Part shown: one piece after another, positions 35,289 to 44,227 of the stretch | Position numbering within the stretch: the stretch's first letter is position 1 | How the letters are laid out: each line of letters starts with the position of its first letter | DNA from: Anaerovibrio slackiae | GTDB taxonomy: Bacteria > Bacillota > Negativicutes > Selenomonadales > Selenomonadaceae | Reading direction: 5' to 3' | DNA: 64,000 bases | Assembly (NCBI RefSeq): GCF_009695585.1 | Contig: NZ_VUNR01000003.1 | Coordinates: forward strand, 1 to 64,000 | Program-made: the position numbers and the translations under genes | Notes under the pieces: model-generated | What the model was told of the DNA's origin: nothing | Databases searched by the model: none | What the model saw: only the letters and a program-made list of their open reading frames with translations

Positions 35289-36821
35289 ATGGCAAAGTTA
35301 AAAAATGCTCCAGTAGCATTGATTATCATGGATGGCTACGGCAACGGCAACACTGCTGACCCGAATAATGCCATTCAGATTGCGAAGACTCCTGTTATTG
35401 ATGGTCTGAAGCAGCAGTTTCCGAATACCCATATTCAGGCTTCCGGCGAGTTCGTAGGCCTGCCGGACGGTCAGATGGGCAACTCCGAGGTAGGCCATAC
35501 CAATATCGGTGCAGGCAGGATTATCTATCAGGCTCTCACCCGTATTACCAAGGCTATCAAGGACGGGGATTTCTTCGAGAACAAGGCTCTCCTGAGCGTA
35601 GCCGGTGCTGCCAAGGCAAATGGCGGTGCCCTGCATCTCATGGGCCTGGTTTCCCCTGGCGGCGTACACAGCCACAGCGAGCATCTCTACGGCCTTTTGC
35701 AGTTTGCCAAGCAGCAGGGCTTTGAAAAGGTATATGTACATGCCTTTTTGGATGGCCGTGATGTTGACCCGTCTTCTGCAGCAGAGTATGTAGCTGAGCT
35801 GCAGGCAAAGATTGACGAGATCGGCTGCGGTGCGATTGCTTCCCTGTCCGGCCGTTATTATGCAATGGACCGTGACAACCGCTGGGAGCGTGTGCAGAAG
35901 GCTTATGACGCCATTGCCAAGGGCGAGGGCGTTGCAGCAGCTGATGCTGTGGAGGCTGTGAAGGCTTCCTATGCCAACGAGGTAACTGATGAGTTCGTAG
36001 TGCCTGTAGTTGTAGGCGATTACAAGGGCATCAATGAGGGTGACGGCGTGATTTTCTTCAACTTCCGTCCTGACCGTGCCCGTGAGCTGACCCATGCCTT
36101 TACTGATACTGAGTTTGCAGGCTTCCCTCGCAAGGAGGCAAAGCTTTCCTTTGCTACCATGACCCAGTATGAGGAAGGCCTGAATGTAGAGGTGGCTTAT
36201 CCGCCGGAGACTATTGAGAATACCCTCGGCCAGGTTATTGCCCAGAACGGCATGACCCAGCTGCGCATTGCAGAGACCGAGAAGTACGCTCATGTTACCT
36301 TCTTCTTCAACGGTGGCGTGGAGGAGCCTTATGAGGGCGAGGATCGCATCCTGGTTCCATCCCCGAAGGTTGCTACCTATGACCTGCAGCCTGAGATGAG
36401 CGCCATCGAGGTAACTGACAAGGTAGTTGAGGCTATCAAGTCCGGCAAGTATGATTTCATTATCCTGAACTATGCAAATGGTGACATGGTAGGCCATACC
36501 GGTGTTATCGAGGCAGCTGTCAAGGCTGTGGAGACTGTGGATACCTGCGTAGGCAGGTTCGTGGAGGCTATCCGCGAGATGGGCGGCGATGTCTGCATCA
36601 CTGCTGACCACGGCAACGCTGACCAGATGGTGGACCCTGAAACCGGGGCACCGTTTACAGCTCATACTACCAATCCTGTTCCATTCATCGTGGTATCCGA
36701 CCGTGTAGGCTGGATTGCTTCTGATGGTGCATTGTGTGATATTGCACCGACTCTGCTGACTCTGGCAGGCATGGAAATTCCTGCTGAGATGACCGGCAAG
36801 AGCCTGGTAAAGGTTAAGTGA
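35289..36821 (+). CDS. gpmI: 2,3-bisphosphoglycerate-independent phosphoglycerate mutase
   Basis: 510 residues, the usual iPGM length. Alkaline-phosphatase-superfamily motifs: LIIMDGYG (metal Asp), GQMGNSEVGHTNIGAGR (nucleophile Ser), FLDGRDVDP, FNFRPDRARELT, NYANGDMVGHTG and TADHGNADQM. Converts 3-phosphoglycerate to 2-phosphoglycerate, needs Mn2+. Continues the glycolytic set; no enolase gene follows in this window. Confidence 0.98.
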   Translation: MAKLKNAPVALIIMDGYGNGNTADPNNAIQIAKTPVIDGLKQQFPNTHIQASGEFVGLPDGQMGNSEVGHTNIGAGRIIYQALTRITKAIKDGDFFENKALLSVAGAAKANGGALHLMGLVSPGGVHSHSEHLYGLLQFAKQQGFEKVYVHAFLDGRDVDPSSAAEYVAELQAKIDEIGCGAIASLSGRYYAMDRDNRWERVQKAYDAIAKGEGVAAADAVEAVKASYANEVTDEFVVPVVVGDYKGINEGDGVIFFNFRPDRARELTHAFTDTEFAGFPRKEAKLSFATMTQYEEGLNVEVAYPPETIENTLGQVIAQNGMTQLRIAETEKYAHVTFFFNGGVEEPYEGEDRILVPSPKVATYDLQPEMSAIEVTDKVVEAIKSGKYDFIILNYANGDMVGHTGVIEAAVKAVETVDTCVGRFVEAIREMGGDVCITADHGNADQMVDPETGAPFTAHTTNPVPFIVVSDRVGWIASDGALCDIAPTLLTLAGMEIPAEMTGKSLVKVK

Positions 36822-36863
36822 TTATCCCTGCTACGTTTTGTGCAGGGTGATAGCCGCAAGGCG

Positions 36864-36883
36864 GGCAGGGATTCTTCCCTGCC
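36864..36883 (+). terminator. Hairpin after gpmI
   Basis: GGCAGGGA/TTCCCTGCC stem without a T-tract. Weak or partial terminator before the NifU-like gene. Confidence 0.35.
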
Positions 36884-36932
36884 TGTCCTGAGGGCTGGTG
36901 TATTATAAAATTAGTGAAGAGAGGAATACGAA

Positions 36933-37628
36933 ATGATTTATTATGATAAGCATGTTGAAGACATGACTTGCATTGCAAAAGAAGTAAACCATGGTCCTGC
37001 CCCAATCCCTGAGGAGGGCAAGTGGGTTCAGTCCAAGGAGATTAAGGACATCAGCGGCCTGACTCATGGTATCGGCTGGTGCGCTCCTCAGCAGGGCGGC
37101 TGCAAGCTCACCCTGAACGTTAAGGAAGGCATCATCGAGGAAGCTCTGGTTGAGACCATCGGCTGCTCCGGCATGACTCATTCCGCTGCTATGGCTGCTG
37201 AGATTCTGCCAGGCAAGACCATTCTTGAGGCTCTGAACACTGACCTGGTTTGCGATGCCATCAACACTGCTATGCGTGAGCTGTTCCTGCAGATTGTATA
37301 CGGCCGTACCCAGACTGCATTCTCTGATGACGGCCTGCCTGTAGGCGCAGGTCTGGATGACCTGGGCAAGGGCCTCCGCAGCCAGGTTGGTACTCTGTAT
37401 TCCACCAAGCTCAAGGGTCCTCGTTACCTCGAATTGGCAGAGGGTTATGTTACTAGGATGGCTATTGACAGCGAAGACCGCGTAATCGGTTATGAAGTTG
37501 TTCAGCTGGGCAAGGCTATGGAGGCTATTAAGGCCGGCACTGATGCCAATGAGGCAATCAAGGCTAACACCTCCACCAAGGGCCGCTTCGCTGAGGCTGC
37601 TCGCTACATCGATCCTCGTAAGGAATAA
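36933..37628 (+). CDS. NifU-like iron-sulfur scaffold-family protein, partner of GGGtGRT protein
   Basis: 231 residues. The middle (IGWCAPQQGGCKLTLNVKEG, then ETIGCSGMTHSAAMAAEILP GKTILEAL and LVCDAINTAMRELF) has the pattern of the IscU/NifU N-terminal fold, with Cys at about 50, 58 and 77 in positions that could hold a metal cluster. The C-terminal ~90 residues are specific to this family. Immediately followed (31 bases) by the GGGtGRT gene, a pairing known from Clostridia and Negativicutes but without assigned function. Codon use is as strongly biased as in the glycolytic genes, so the protein should be abundant. Confidence 0.75.
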   Translation: MIYYDKHVEDMTCIAKEVNHGPAPIPEEGKWVQSKEIKDISGLTHGIGWCAPQQGGCKLTLNVKEGIIEEALVETIGCSGMTHSAAMAAEILPGKTILEALNTDLVCDAINTAMRELFLQIVYGRTQTAFSDDGLPVGAGLDDLGKGLRSQVGTLYSTKLKGPRYLELAEGYVTRMAIDSEDRVIGYEVVQLGKAMEAIKAGTDANEAIKANTSTKGRFAEAARYIDPRKE

Positions 37629-37659
37629 TTTGAGATAATAGGAAGGACTGAAATAGAAA

Positions 37660-38661
37660 ATGGCATTATTTGAAGGCTATGAGCGCCGTATTGACGGTAT
37701 CAACGAAGTTTGTAAGAAATACGACATTCCATCTATTGAGGCAGCTGCAGACATCTGCAAGGAGAAGGGCTTTGACCCTGCTGCTATCGTAACTGATCTG
37801 CAGCCAATCTGCTTCGAGAACGCAAAGTGGGCTTATACCCTGGGCGCTGCTATCGCTATCAAGAAGGGCTGCACCACTGCTGTAGAGGCTGCCAAGGCTA
37901 TCGGCGAAGGCCTGCAGGCTTTCTGCGTACCTGGTTCCGTTGCTGACCACCGCAAGGTAGGTCTTGGTCACGGCAACCTGGCTGCAATGCTGCTCTCCGA
38001 GGAGAATACCTGCTTCGCATTCCTGGCTGGCCACGAGTCCTTTGCTGCTGCTGAGGGTGCTATCGGTATCGCTCAGACTGCAAACAAGGTTCGCAAGGAG
38101 CCTCTCCGCGTAATCCTGAACGGCCTGGGCAAGGACGCTGCTCAGATTATCTCCCGTATCAACGGCTTTACCTATGTTCAGACCCAGTACAACTACAAGA
38201 CCGGCGAGGTGGAGGAGGTTAAGCGCGTAGCTTACTCCGATGGCCCTCGTGCCAAGGTAAACTGCTATGGTGCTGACTCCGTGCCAGAGGGTGTTGCTAT
38301 CATGCACAAGGAGGATGTTGGTATTTCCATTACCGGTAACTCCACCAACCCTACCCGCTTCCAGCATCCAGTAGCTGGTACCTACAAGAAGGAGCGCATC
38401 GAGCAGGGCAAGAAGTACTTCTCCGTAGCTTCCGGCGGCGGCACCGGCCGTACCCTGCATCCGGATAACATGGCTGCCGGCCCTGCTTCCTATGGTATGA
38501 CCGATACTCTCGGCCGTATGCATGGTGATGCCCAGTTCGCTGGTTCCTCCTCCGTACCTGCCCATGTAGACATGATGGGCCTCATCGGTGCCGGCAACAA
38601 CCCTATGGTTGGTATGTCCGTTGCTGTTGCAGTTGCTGTACAGGAGGCAATGGCAAAATAA
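37660..38661 (+). CDS. GGGtGRT family protein
   Basis: 333 residues. Carries the family signature SGGGTGRTLHPDNMAAGPAS near residues 262-281, and other very conserved Gly/His segments (CVPGSVADHRKVGLGHGNLA, FLAGHESFAAAEG, ITGNSTNPTRFQHP, SSSVPAHVDMMGLIGAGNNP). No enzyme family is recognised. Always paired with a NifU-like gene, so a metal or cluster-dependent enzyme or storage protein is plausible, but this is inference. Very strong codon bias. Followed by a proper terminator that closes the unit. Confidence 0.85.
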   Translation: MALFEGYERRIDGINEVCKKYDIPSIEAAADICKEKGFDPAAIVTDLQPICFENAKWAYTLGAAIAIKKGCTTAVEAAKAIGEGLQAFCVPGSVADHRKVGLGHGNLAAMLLSEENTCFAFLAGHESFAAAEGAIGIAQTANKVRKEPLRVILNGLGKDAAQIISRINGFTYVQTQYNYKTGEVEEVKRVAYSDGPRAKVNCYGADSVPEGVAIMHKEDVGISITGNSTNPTRFQHPVAGTYKKERIEQGKKYFSVASGGGTGRTLHPDNMAAGPASYGMTDTLGRMHGDAQFAGSSSVPAHVDMMGLIGAGNNPMVGMSVAVAVAVQEAMAK

Positions 38662-38708
38662 TTTAGCCCTTGGCTGAGTTATGGTCATTTGACTTGATAT
38701 GAATGAAG

Positions 38709-38743
38709 GCTGCTCCCCGGCTTTGCCGGGGGGCGGTTTTTTA
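38709..38743 (+). terminator. Intrinsic terminator after the GGGtGRT gene
   Basis: CCCCGGC/GCCGGGG (extended by GCTGCT/GGCGG partial pairing) followed by TTTTTTATTATT. Confidence 0.85.
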
Positions 38744-38859
38744 TTATTAGCTATGCAGGCTGTTTTGTAGTATAATCGGTATTAGAATGGAAGTGTTGTT
38801 GATTTAGCGTATACAATGCAGGCATGTATAAACAGTTGCAGGAAGGGCGGTGCAGCATG

Positions 38860-40545
38860 ACCAGGGCAATAGCAGTTGGCGAGCAGGATTTTGTAAAGAT
38901 ACGGGAAAACAATTATTTTTATATTGACAAAACAAGGTTTATTGCCGATTGGTGGAAAGGTGCGGACAATACCACGGCTATCATGCGGCCACGGCGTTTT
39001 GGCAAGACCTTGAATATGAGCATGATGGAGGCATTTTTTTCCTTGGACTATCAGGGCATGGGTGAGGAATTGTTTGGAGGTCTTGAGGTTTGGCAGGATG
39101 AGGATATGCGCAGGCTGCAGGGCACATACCCGGTGATTTTCATCAGCTTTGCTGTGGTCAAAGCTGATAATTATGGGGAAACTATGCAGTGGATTAAGCG
39201 GATTTTTGCTGAGGCGGCGGCCAAGTTTGAATTTTTGCTATCCAGTGAAAAGGTTTCGGAGTATAATCGCCAGGCCTTGCGCCGCATCCAGGAAGGGATG
39301 GATAATGTTACTGCCGCAGGGGTGCTTAATCTGCTGTGTACATGCCTGCAGCAGCATTATGGCAAAAAAGCGATTATTCTGCTGGATGAGTATGATACTC
39401 CTATGCATGAGGCCTTTGCCGGGGGCTATTGGTCTGAGCTGTCAGGCTTTATGCGGCATTTTTTCAATGCTACCTTCAAGACAAATCGCAATCTGGAACG
39501 TGCCCTGATGACAGGCATTACCAGGGTGGCAAAGGAATCAATTTTTTCCGATTTAAATCATCTGGTGATTGTTACCGTGCAGTCCGAGGACTATGCTGAT
39601 GCCTTTGGCTTTACGGAGCAGGAAGTGTTTGTTGCCATGGATGAGTACGGGCTGGCGGATAAGGATATTGTGAAGCAGTGGTATGACGGGTTTACTATTG
39701 GCAGACACCATGATATATATAATCCCTGGTCAATCATCAATTATCTGGACAGGAAGGGCAGGCTGGAATGTTATTGGGCAAACAGCAGCGGCAATGGTTT
39801 GGTAAGCCAGCTGCTGCAGTCCGGCTCGGTGGAATTGAAGACGCAGTTTGAGGTGCTGCTGCAGGGTGGCAGCCTTGAGGCAGAGGTGGAGGACCAGATT
39901 GTCTTTGGGGATTTAAACGGCAGCATCATTGCTGTCTGGTCACTGCTTTTAGCCAGTGGCTATCTCACCAGGGACACGGCTGAAATGCTGGAGGAAGGGC
40001 GTTTTATCTGCCAGCTGCGGATTACCAACAAAGAAACTAAAATTATGTTTGAAAGAATGGTGAGCAGGTGGTTTAGGCATAGCGAAGGTGACTATAATGG
40101 GTTTATCAGGGCACTGCTGGAGGATAATATTGATGCTATGGAAGATTATATAAATGGTGTTGCGTTGTATACCTTCAGTAGCTTTGATACAGGTGGAAAA
40201 AACAGGCGTCAAGAGCCGGAAAGATTTTATCATGGTTTTGTGCTGGGGCTGATGGTAGATTTAAAGGACAGATATGTGATTAGCTCCAATCGTGAAAGCG
40301 GCTATGGCAGGTATGATGTTATGCTGGAACCGAAAAATGCATCAGATAATGCTGTTATTATTGAATTTAAAGCGTTTAATGCGCGCAGAGAAAAATCCCT
40401 GGAGGAAACAGTTCACTCTGCCCTGCGGCAGATAGAGGACAAGCAATACGCCGCAGCTTTAGTTGCCAAGGGTATTGCCAGTGAGCGCATCAGGAAGTAT
40501 GGCTTTGCCTTTGAGGGGAAAAAGGTTTTGATTGGCAGCTGCTGA
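38860..40545 (+). CDS. AAA-ATPase with C-terminal PD-(D/E)XK nuclease domain
   Basis: 561 residues from the ATG at 38860 (AAGGGCGG upstream); an in-frame ATG 36 bases earlier lacks a site. N-terminal AAA-ATPase-like domain with VKIRENNYFYIDKTRFI, Walker A IMRPRRFGKTLNMSMM, Walker B IILLDEYDTPMHEA and a sensor MTGITRVAKESIFSDLN; C-terminal nuclease-like strand YGRYDVMLEPKN followed by AVIIEFKAFN (Asp ... Glu-x-Lys). This is the widespread AAA-ATPase_like/DUF1703 family, often present in many copies in Bacteroidetes and Firmicutes; function uncertain, possibly mobile or defence related. First gene of the accessory region. Confidence 0.85.
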   Translation, partial: TRAIAVGEQDFVKIRENNYFYIDKTRFIADWWKGADNTTAIMRPRRFGKTLNMSMMEAFFSLDYQGMGEELFGGLEVWQDEDMRRLQGTYPVIFISFAVVKADNYGETMQWIKRIFAEAAAKFEFLLSSEKVSEYNRQALRRIQEGMDNVTAAGVLNLLCTCLQQHYGKKAIILLDEYDTPMHEAFAGGYWSELSGFMRHFFNATFKTNRNLERALMTGITRVAKESIFSDLNHLVIVTVQSEDYADAFGFTEQEVFVAMDEYGLADKDIVKQWYDGFTIGRHHDIYNPWSIINYLDRKGRLECYWANSSGNGLVSQLLQSGSVELKTQFEVLLQGGSLEAEVEDQIVFGDLNGSIIAVWSLLLASGYLTRDTAEMLEEGRFICQLRITNKETKIMFERMVSRWFRHSEGDYNGFIRALLEDNIDAMEDYINGVALYTFSSFDTGGKNRRQEPERFYHGFVLGLMVDLKDRYVISSNRESGYGRYDVMLEPKNASDNAVIIEFKAFNARREKSLEETVHSALRQIEDKQYAAALVAKGIASERIRKYGFAFEGKKVLIGSC

Positions 40546-40597
40546 GCATTTTGCAGTTAGCAGGGCTAAGTGTATATTTTAGATATTCATTTTGTCT

Positions 40598-40647
40598 GCA
40601 AAAAAATAACAGCACACATTGACAAAACAGTAGTCAGTGTGTGCTGC
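40598..40647 (-). terminator. Terminator shared by Rpn-type elements (copy 1)
   Basis: Minus strand: the stem AGCACACACTGA/TCAATGTGTGCT ends in TTATTTTTTTGC. Nearly the same structure ends the second remnant at 43365-43413. Confidence 0.6.
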
Positions 40648-40663
40648 TTTACTGCACGTGAAG

Positions 40664-40906
40664 TTATTGTAATGCAAGCCTCTTAAAATCAGCCTCGGTC
40701 ATGTCAGCCTCATCAGCAGCCTCTTTTATAGATAACTTGTTCAGTTTTACCAGTTTTGTCAGTATTGATAGCCGTCCCTCGGCACGTCCTTCAGCACGTC
40801 CTTCGGCACGTCCTTCAGCACGTCCTTCAGCATGTCCCATAGCCCGTGCTTCTGCCCTGTTGCGTTCAATTATCTCGCACATTTCGTTCACCTGCACCAC
40901 CTCCAA
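40664..40906 (-). pseudogene. Rpn family remnant: C-terminal tail only
   Basis: An 80-codon ORF holding only the tail of an Rpn-like protein: EMCEIIERNRAEARAMGHAE, AEGR units (12-base tandem repeats, one unit more than in the 43432 copy), and LSILTKLVKLNKLSIKEAAD. The first five codons come from what is untranslated leader in the other copy, so a deletion has joined the leader directly to the tail. The nuclease domain is gone. The upstream ~60 bases (40908-40967) match 44157-44227. Confidence 0.75.
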
Positions 40907-40907
40907 C

Positions 40908-40967
40908 TCAACTATATTATATCACAAAACATTTGCATGAAAAGTACAAGATAATATTCAGGATTAT
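40908..40967. repeat. Upstream end shared by two Rpn remnants (copy 1)
   Basis: AACTCAACTATATTATATCA ... AAGTACAAGATAATATTCAG GATTATC is nearly identical to 44157-44227. It marks the 5' end of both remnants and probably held the promoter. The rest of the interval up to 41219 has only a 45-codon ORF of no recognisable nature (41040-41177). Confidence 0.65.
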
Positions 40968-41219
40968 CATGATTGGCTAAAAAATGTATATAGAAGATGT
41001 GTAATGCTATACTAAATTGTAACGTTAGTGGCTAATGCCATGCGTGAGAAAATCCAGATGATGATTTGGTGGCAGCATAGCGAGGAGCCGTGGAAAGTAT
41101 GGGAATATTGTGATATAATTGCGACAGGAAATATTCGTGTATGTGTGTTAGTGAGTGATGAGTTTGGATATTATTAGAGAAAACTTTGTCAATGAATTGG
41201 ATAGTGTGGTGATTTTGTT

Positions 41220-42332
41220 ATGACTATGGGAAGCGCAATAAATCCTGTTGCAAATATTCACATTAAGCATTGCAATATTGGAGCGTATAAAGGGTTACAA
41301 AATATAGAGCTAAGAGATTTGAATGTTATAAATGTGTTGACAGGCAATAATAATAGCGGGAAAACCAGTATTTTAGAGTTGCTAGAGACATTGGAAGATC
41401 CTGAGAATATATATAGATGGTACGCAGGAGTCAGATTTTGGAATGCAAGGTATAGGAGTTCACAAGTATTTGATGGGATTAGATTGCTATTTCCAATAGA
41501 CTCTCAGGAATATAAAATATTATATTCATTTATGGAAGCTAGTGGAGATGAACACTCAATAGAATTGCATGCGGATATTGAAGAAAGAAAATTTTCGTCT
41601 GAACAAATTTATCAGATAAACAAAAAATATGGCATATTTCCAGATGAGTCTGACAGTGGCTATATAATAGACGGAAAATGTATGAATCTTACATCTAGCA
41701 TAGATGGGAAACAGAATGATACAGTTACCATATATGATTTTCAGGGTGATCTTTTGAGGCGGATTGTTGAAAAAAAGATTGTATTTTTTAAAACGCTGTA
41801 TCTTTCTACTGTAGCTCATGTATCGCATAGGTTTTCCTTGTCAGATATATTAAGAGATGCTGAGATGCATCAGTCATTAGTGGATTTATTAAAAATTTTT
41901 GATGCGAACATAAAGAATATAACTATTATTAATGAGCGGCCTGTAGAGTATGGTTTTGTGTTGGATAATTGTAACGAGGCAATCCCGATATCATCTTTTG
42001 GTGATGGTATGAAAAAGACTATCATTCTGGCGGCGTATTTACTTCAAGCTAAAGATGGGATTTTGTTAGTTGATGAATTTGAGACAGCTATTCATACATC
42101 CGCAATGGATGAGGTTTTTGCCTGGATGGCGGAGGCGGCTTTGAGGTTGAATGTACAGATTTTCATGACATCTCATAGTGAGGAAGCTATCAATAAGCTA
42201 TTGCGTATCGGGTATAAGGAATATATCAATGTATATACATTGTATAAGCATGAAGGTATTAATTATGTCAGGCGATTGGCTGGCGAAGAGGCAATACATG
42301 CCACTGATACATTGAGGTTGGATTTGCGATGA
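41220..42332 (+). CDS. AAA/ABC-type ATPase of a two-gene ATPase+TOPRIM module
   Basis: 370 residues. SMC/ABC-like ATPase: Walker A LTGNNNSGKTSILELLETL (residues about 40-58), ABC-signature-like SFGDGMKKTIILAAYLL, Walker B DGILLVDEFETAIH, and a switch His in FMTSHSEEAINKLL. This is the AAA_15/AAA_21 (OLD-like) family. It overlaps the next gene by four bases (ATGA), so the two are translated together. Paired ATPase and TOPRIM proteins are the basis of OLD, Gabija and PARIS antiphage systems; here the domains are in separate genes as in PARIS. AT-rich compared with the housekeeping genes. Confidence 0.8.
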   Translation: MTMGSAINPVANIHIKHCNIGAYKGLQNIELRDLNVINVLTGNNNSGKTSILELLETLEDPENIYRWYAGVRFWNARYRSSQVFDGIRLLFPIDSQEYKILYSFMEASGDEHSIELHADIEERKFSSEQIYQINKKYGIFPDESDSGYIIDGKCMNLTSSIDGKQNDTVTIYDFQGDLLRRIVEKKIVFFKTLYLSTVAHVSHRFSLSDILRDAEMHQSLVDLLKIFDANIKNITIINERPVEYGFVLDNCNEAIPISSFGDGMKKTIILAAYLLQAKDGILLVDEFETAIHTSAMDEVFAWMAEAALRLNVQIFMTSHSEEAINKLLRIGYKEYINVYTLYKHEGINYVRRLAGEEAIHATDTLRLDLR

Positions 42333-43069
42333 TTAATAGTATCATATTGTGTGAAGGTTCTACAGACTTTGCTTTGTTGCAGTATTATATGCGCAAGGTA
42401 AATTGTTGGGAGGATACGAAAGCACAGCATAATGTAATAAAATTTGACAGTCAAAAGTCAAGGTTATTTGTTAAAGAAAATAAGCAGTTGACTATAGCAT
42501 CTATGGGAGGCTGTAGCCGGATAGAGGCGTCTGTAGGTATTGTCCTTGAACGTAATTTTAATACATCGCCTCGGCAGGAGGATGCGTATCACAATATTGT
42601 AATTTTAACTGATAGAGATGAAGCTTGCACGGAAGCGGAGATCATAGCATCGGTTGGTAGGGCACTGGACAAATATGAGGTGGAATTTACAAATCTGTGT
42701 TGCAACAGGTGGGTAGACTGTCATATGATCAGTAATATTGGTGCAAATGTGGTATTTAGAATTTTGCTATTGGTAATACCGTTTACAACTGAAGGTGCGA
42801 TTGAAACCTTTTTGTTGGAAGCCATTGCAGATAAGGATGAATATGACAAACAAATTATTAACCAAACAAATAGCTTTGTGGAGCAAATAGATGAGGAACG
42901 GCGTTACTTAAATGCGAGGCGAACAATTACCAAAGCAAAGTTTGATGTGTATTTCTCGATAAGGACACCGGTAGAGCAATTTGGTGAACGACAAAAAATA
43001 TTAATAAATGTACCTTGGGAAGACTATCCTAAAATACAACGGGATTTTAGGTTGTTGGGTGATTTGTAG
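42329..43069 (+). CDS. TOPRIM-domain protein, partner of the upstream ATPase
   Basis: 246 residues. TOPRIM pattern: catalytic Glu9 in SIILCEGSTDFALLQYY and the DxD pair Asp95/Asp97 in IVILTDRDEACTE. The C-terminal part (AKFDVYFSIRTPVEQFGERQ, then LINVPWEDYPKIQRD) resembles DUF3226-type proteins. TOPRIM proteins of this sort cut DNA or RNA, often once an ATPase partner senses infection; that role is inference from neighbours. The closest scheme is PARIS AriA/AriB, though AriB carries a DUF4435-type TOPRIM. Confidence 0.75.
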   Translation: MINSIILCEGSTDFALLQYYMRKVNCWEDTKAQHNVIKFDSQKSRLFVKENKQLTIASMGGCSRIEASVGIVLERNFNTSPRQEDAYHNIVILTDRDEACTEAEIIASVGRALDKYEVEFTNLCCNRWVDCHMISNIGANVVFRILLLVIPFTTEGAIETFLLEAIADKDEYDKQIINQTNSFVEQIDEERRYLNARRTITKAKFDVYFSIRTPVEQFGERQKILINVPWEDYPKIQRDFRLLGDL

Positions 43070-43108
43070 AAGTTGTAACAGGGGCTACGGGCTTTACGCT
43101 GTGCTGCC

Positions 43109-43357
43109 CAATTTAAAGCAGTGCACAGATAAACTGGTTTACATACCTTATTATGTATGTGGTGAGACTACATGCATAATATGTGCCGGACCCCTGGCAT
43201 TGTCAATGCGGATTATGTGATTGTGCAGGATGAGAATATCAAGGCACAGTTTGAACAGCATGATCCTGATGGCAAGCCACTGGAGGGGAAATTCCTGGCC
43301 ATTGGCTCTCCGAAGTTTGATAAGGTGCTTACATGGAGGCTACTTTCCGTTCCATGT
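43109..43357 (+). pseudogene. Fragment of a glycerophosphotransferase-like gene
   Basis: Matches 44963-45185 of the intact gene (KQCTDKLVYIPYYVCGE, then GIVNADYVIVQDENIKAQFE and KFLAIGSPKFDKVL), then jumps to the segment coding MEATFRSM (45378 onward), so about 190 bases are deleted. The reading frame is broken and both ends are missing. A duplicated, decayed piece of the gene at 44327, separated from it by an Rpn remnant. Confidence 0.8.
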
Positions 43358-43364
43358 TTTATTA

Positions 43365-43413
43365 GCAAAAAATAACAGCCCACACCGGCAATCTATTTGT
43401 CAGTGTGGGCTGT
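43365..43413 (-). terminator. Terminator shared by Rpn-type elements (copy 2)
   Basis: Minus strand: CAGCCCACAC/GTGTGGGCTG stem then TTATTTTTTGC. Counterpart of 40598-40647. Confidence 0.6.
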
Positions 43414-43431
43414 TTTGTCACATGTAGCGTA

Positions 43432-44149
43432 TTACTGCAACGCCAGCTTCGTAAAATCGGCTTCGGTCATGTCAGCCTCATCAGCAGCCTCTTTTATAGA
43501 TAACTTGTTCAGTTTTACCAGTTTTGTCAGTATTGATAGCCGTCCCTCGGCACGTCCTTCGGCACGTCCTTCGGCACGCCCTTCAGCATGTCCCATAGCC
43601 CGTGCTTCCGCCCTGTTGCGTTCAATTATCTCGCACATTTCGTTCACCCCTTCTTCGGTAGTTTTGAATATCCGTTTTCGTTCCGATGTAGCAGGAAATT
43701 CATCGTCATAATAGTTATTGTCAACTAAAACCTTCATCAGTCTGGCAACATCGGAGGCATCATCGACTTCTGCATTGATATAAATTTCCTGAGTGCCATT
43801 ATATACTGTTTGTCCGGTTTCTTTGATAATGCGTTCTACATGATAGATAGCTTTGCCTTGCTTGAAAACATCAAACTTGGAAATAAAGACAGAAATCACA
43901 TCAGGGATGTCGCGGAATTTTGCTCCTGGATCAACAATATTGGCTGTCAGTAGCGATGAATTATAACGCACCCTTCTCTGATGGTCGTCATCATCTGCTT
44001 TTTGCACTTCTATATGCACAATCTTTCCAGATGCCAGGCGGCACTTTTTCCTGACAAAAATCCAGTTTTTCTGCCATTTTGATGAAAAGTGCATCGTCTA
44101 TTGGATTAAGCTTCATAGCGTCAGCACGTATTTTTGCATTGTAGCCCAT
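43432..44149 (-). pseudogene. Rpn family nuclease, broken by deletion and frameshift
   Basis: From ATG at 44149 the frame reads MGYNAKIRADAMKLNPIDDA LFIKMAEKLDFCQEKV, the usual Rpn N-terminus, then runs off; the match resumes in another frame with KIVHIEVQKADDDDHQRRVR (nuclease core Glu-x-Gln-Lys) and continues to the AEGR repeats and helical tail, ending at 43432. The stretch between, about 70 codons containing the first catalytic residues, is missing. Same family as 21544-22494 and the remnant at 40664. Confidence 0.75.
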
Positions 44150-44156
44150 TGCACCA

Positions 44157-44227
44157 CCTCCAATTCAACTATATTATATCATAAAAACATTTGTATGAAA
44201 AGTACAAGATAATATTCAGGATTATCA
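44157..44227. repeat. Upstream end shared by two Rpn remnants (copy 2)
   Basis: Near-identical to 40908-40967, differing by a few bases and one extra A. Confidence 0.65.

Noticed and set aside
35298-36665. 455-codon minus-strand ORF opposite gpmI
   Set aside because: Arises from the biased codon use of gpmI, which leaves the opposite frame open. No motifs.
37666-38688. 340-codon minus-strand ORF opposite the GGGtGRT gene
   Set aside because: Same reason: strong codon bias of the sense gene suppresses stops on the other strand.
40770-40845. Tandem 12-base units that look at first like a short-repeat array
   Set aside because: They encode AEGR units within an Rpn tail and have no spacers, so they are not CRISPR.
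41040-41177. 45-codon ORF before the ATPase gene
   Set aside because: No ribosome site and no similarity I recognise; kept only as a remark on the interval.
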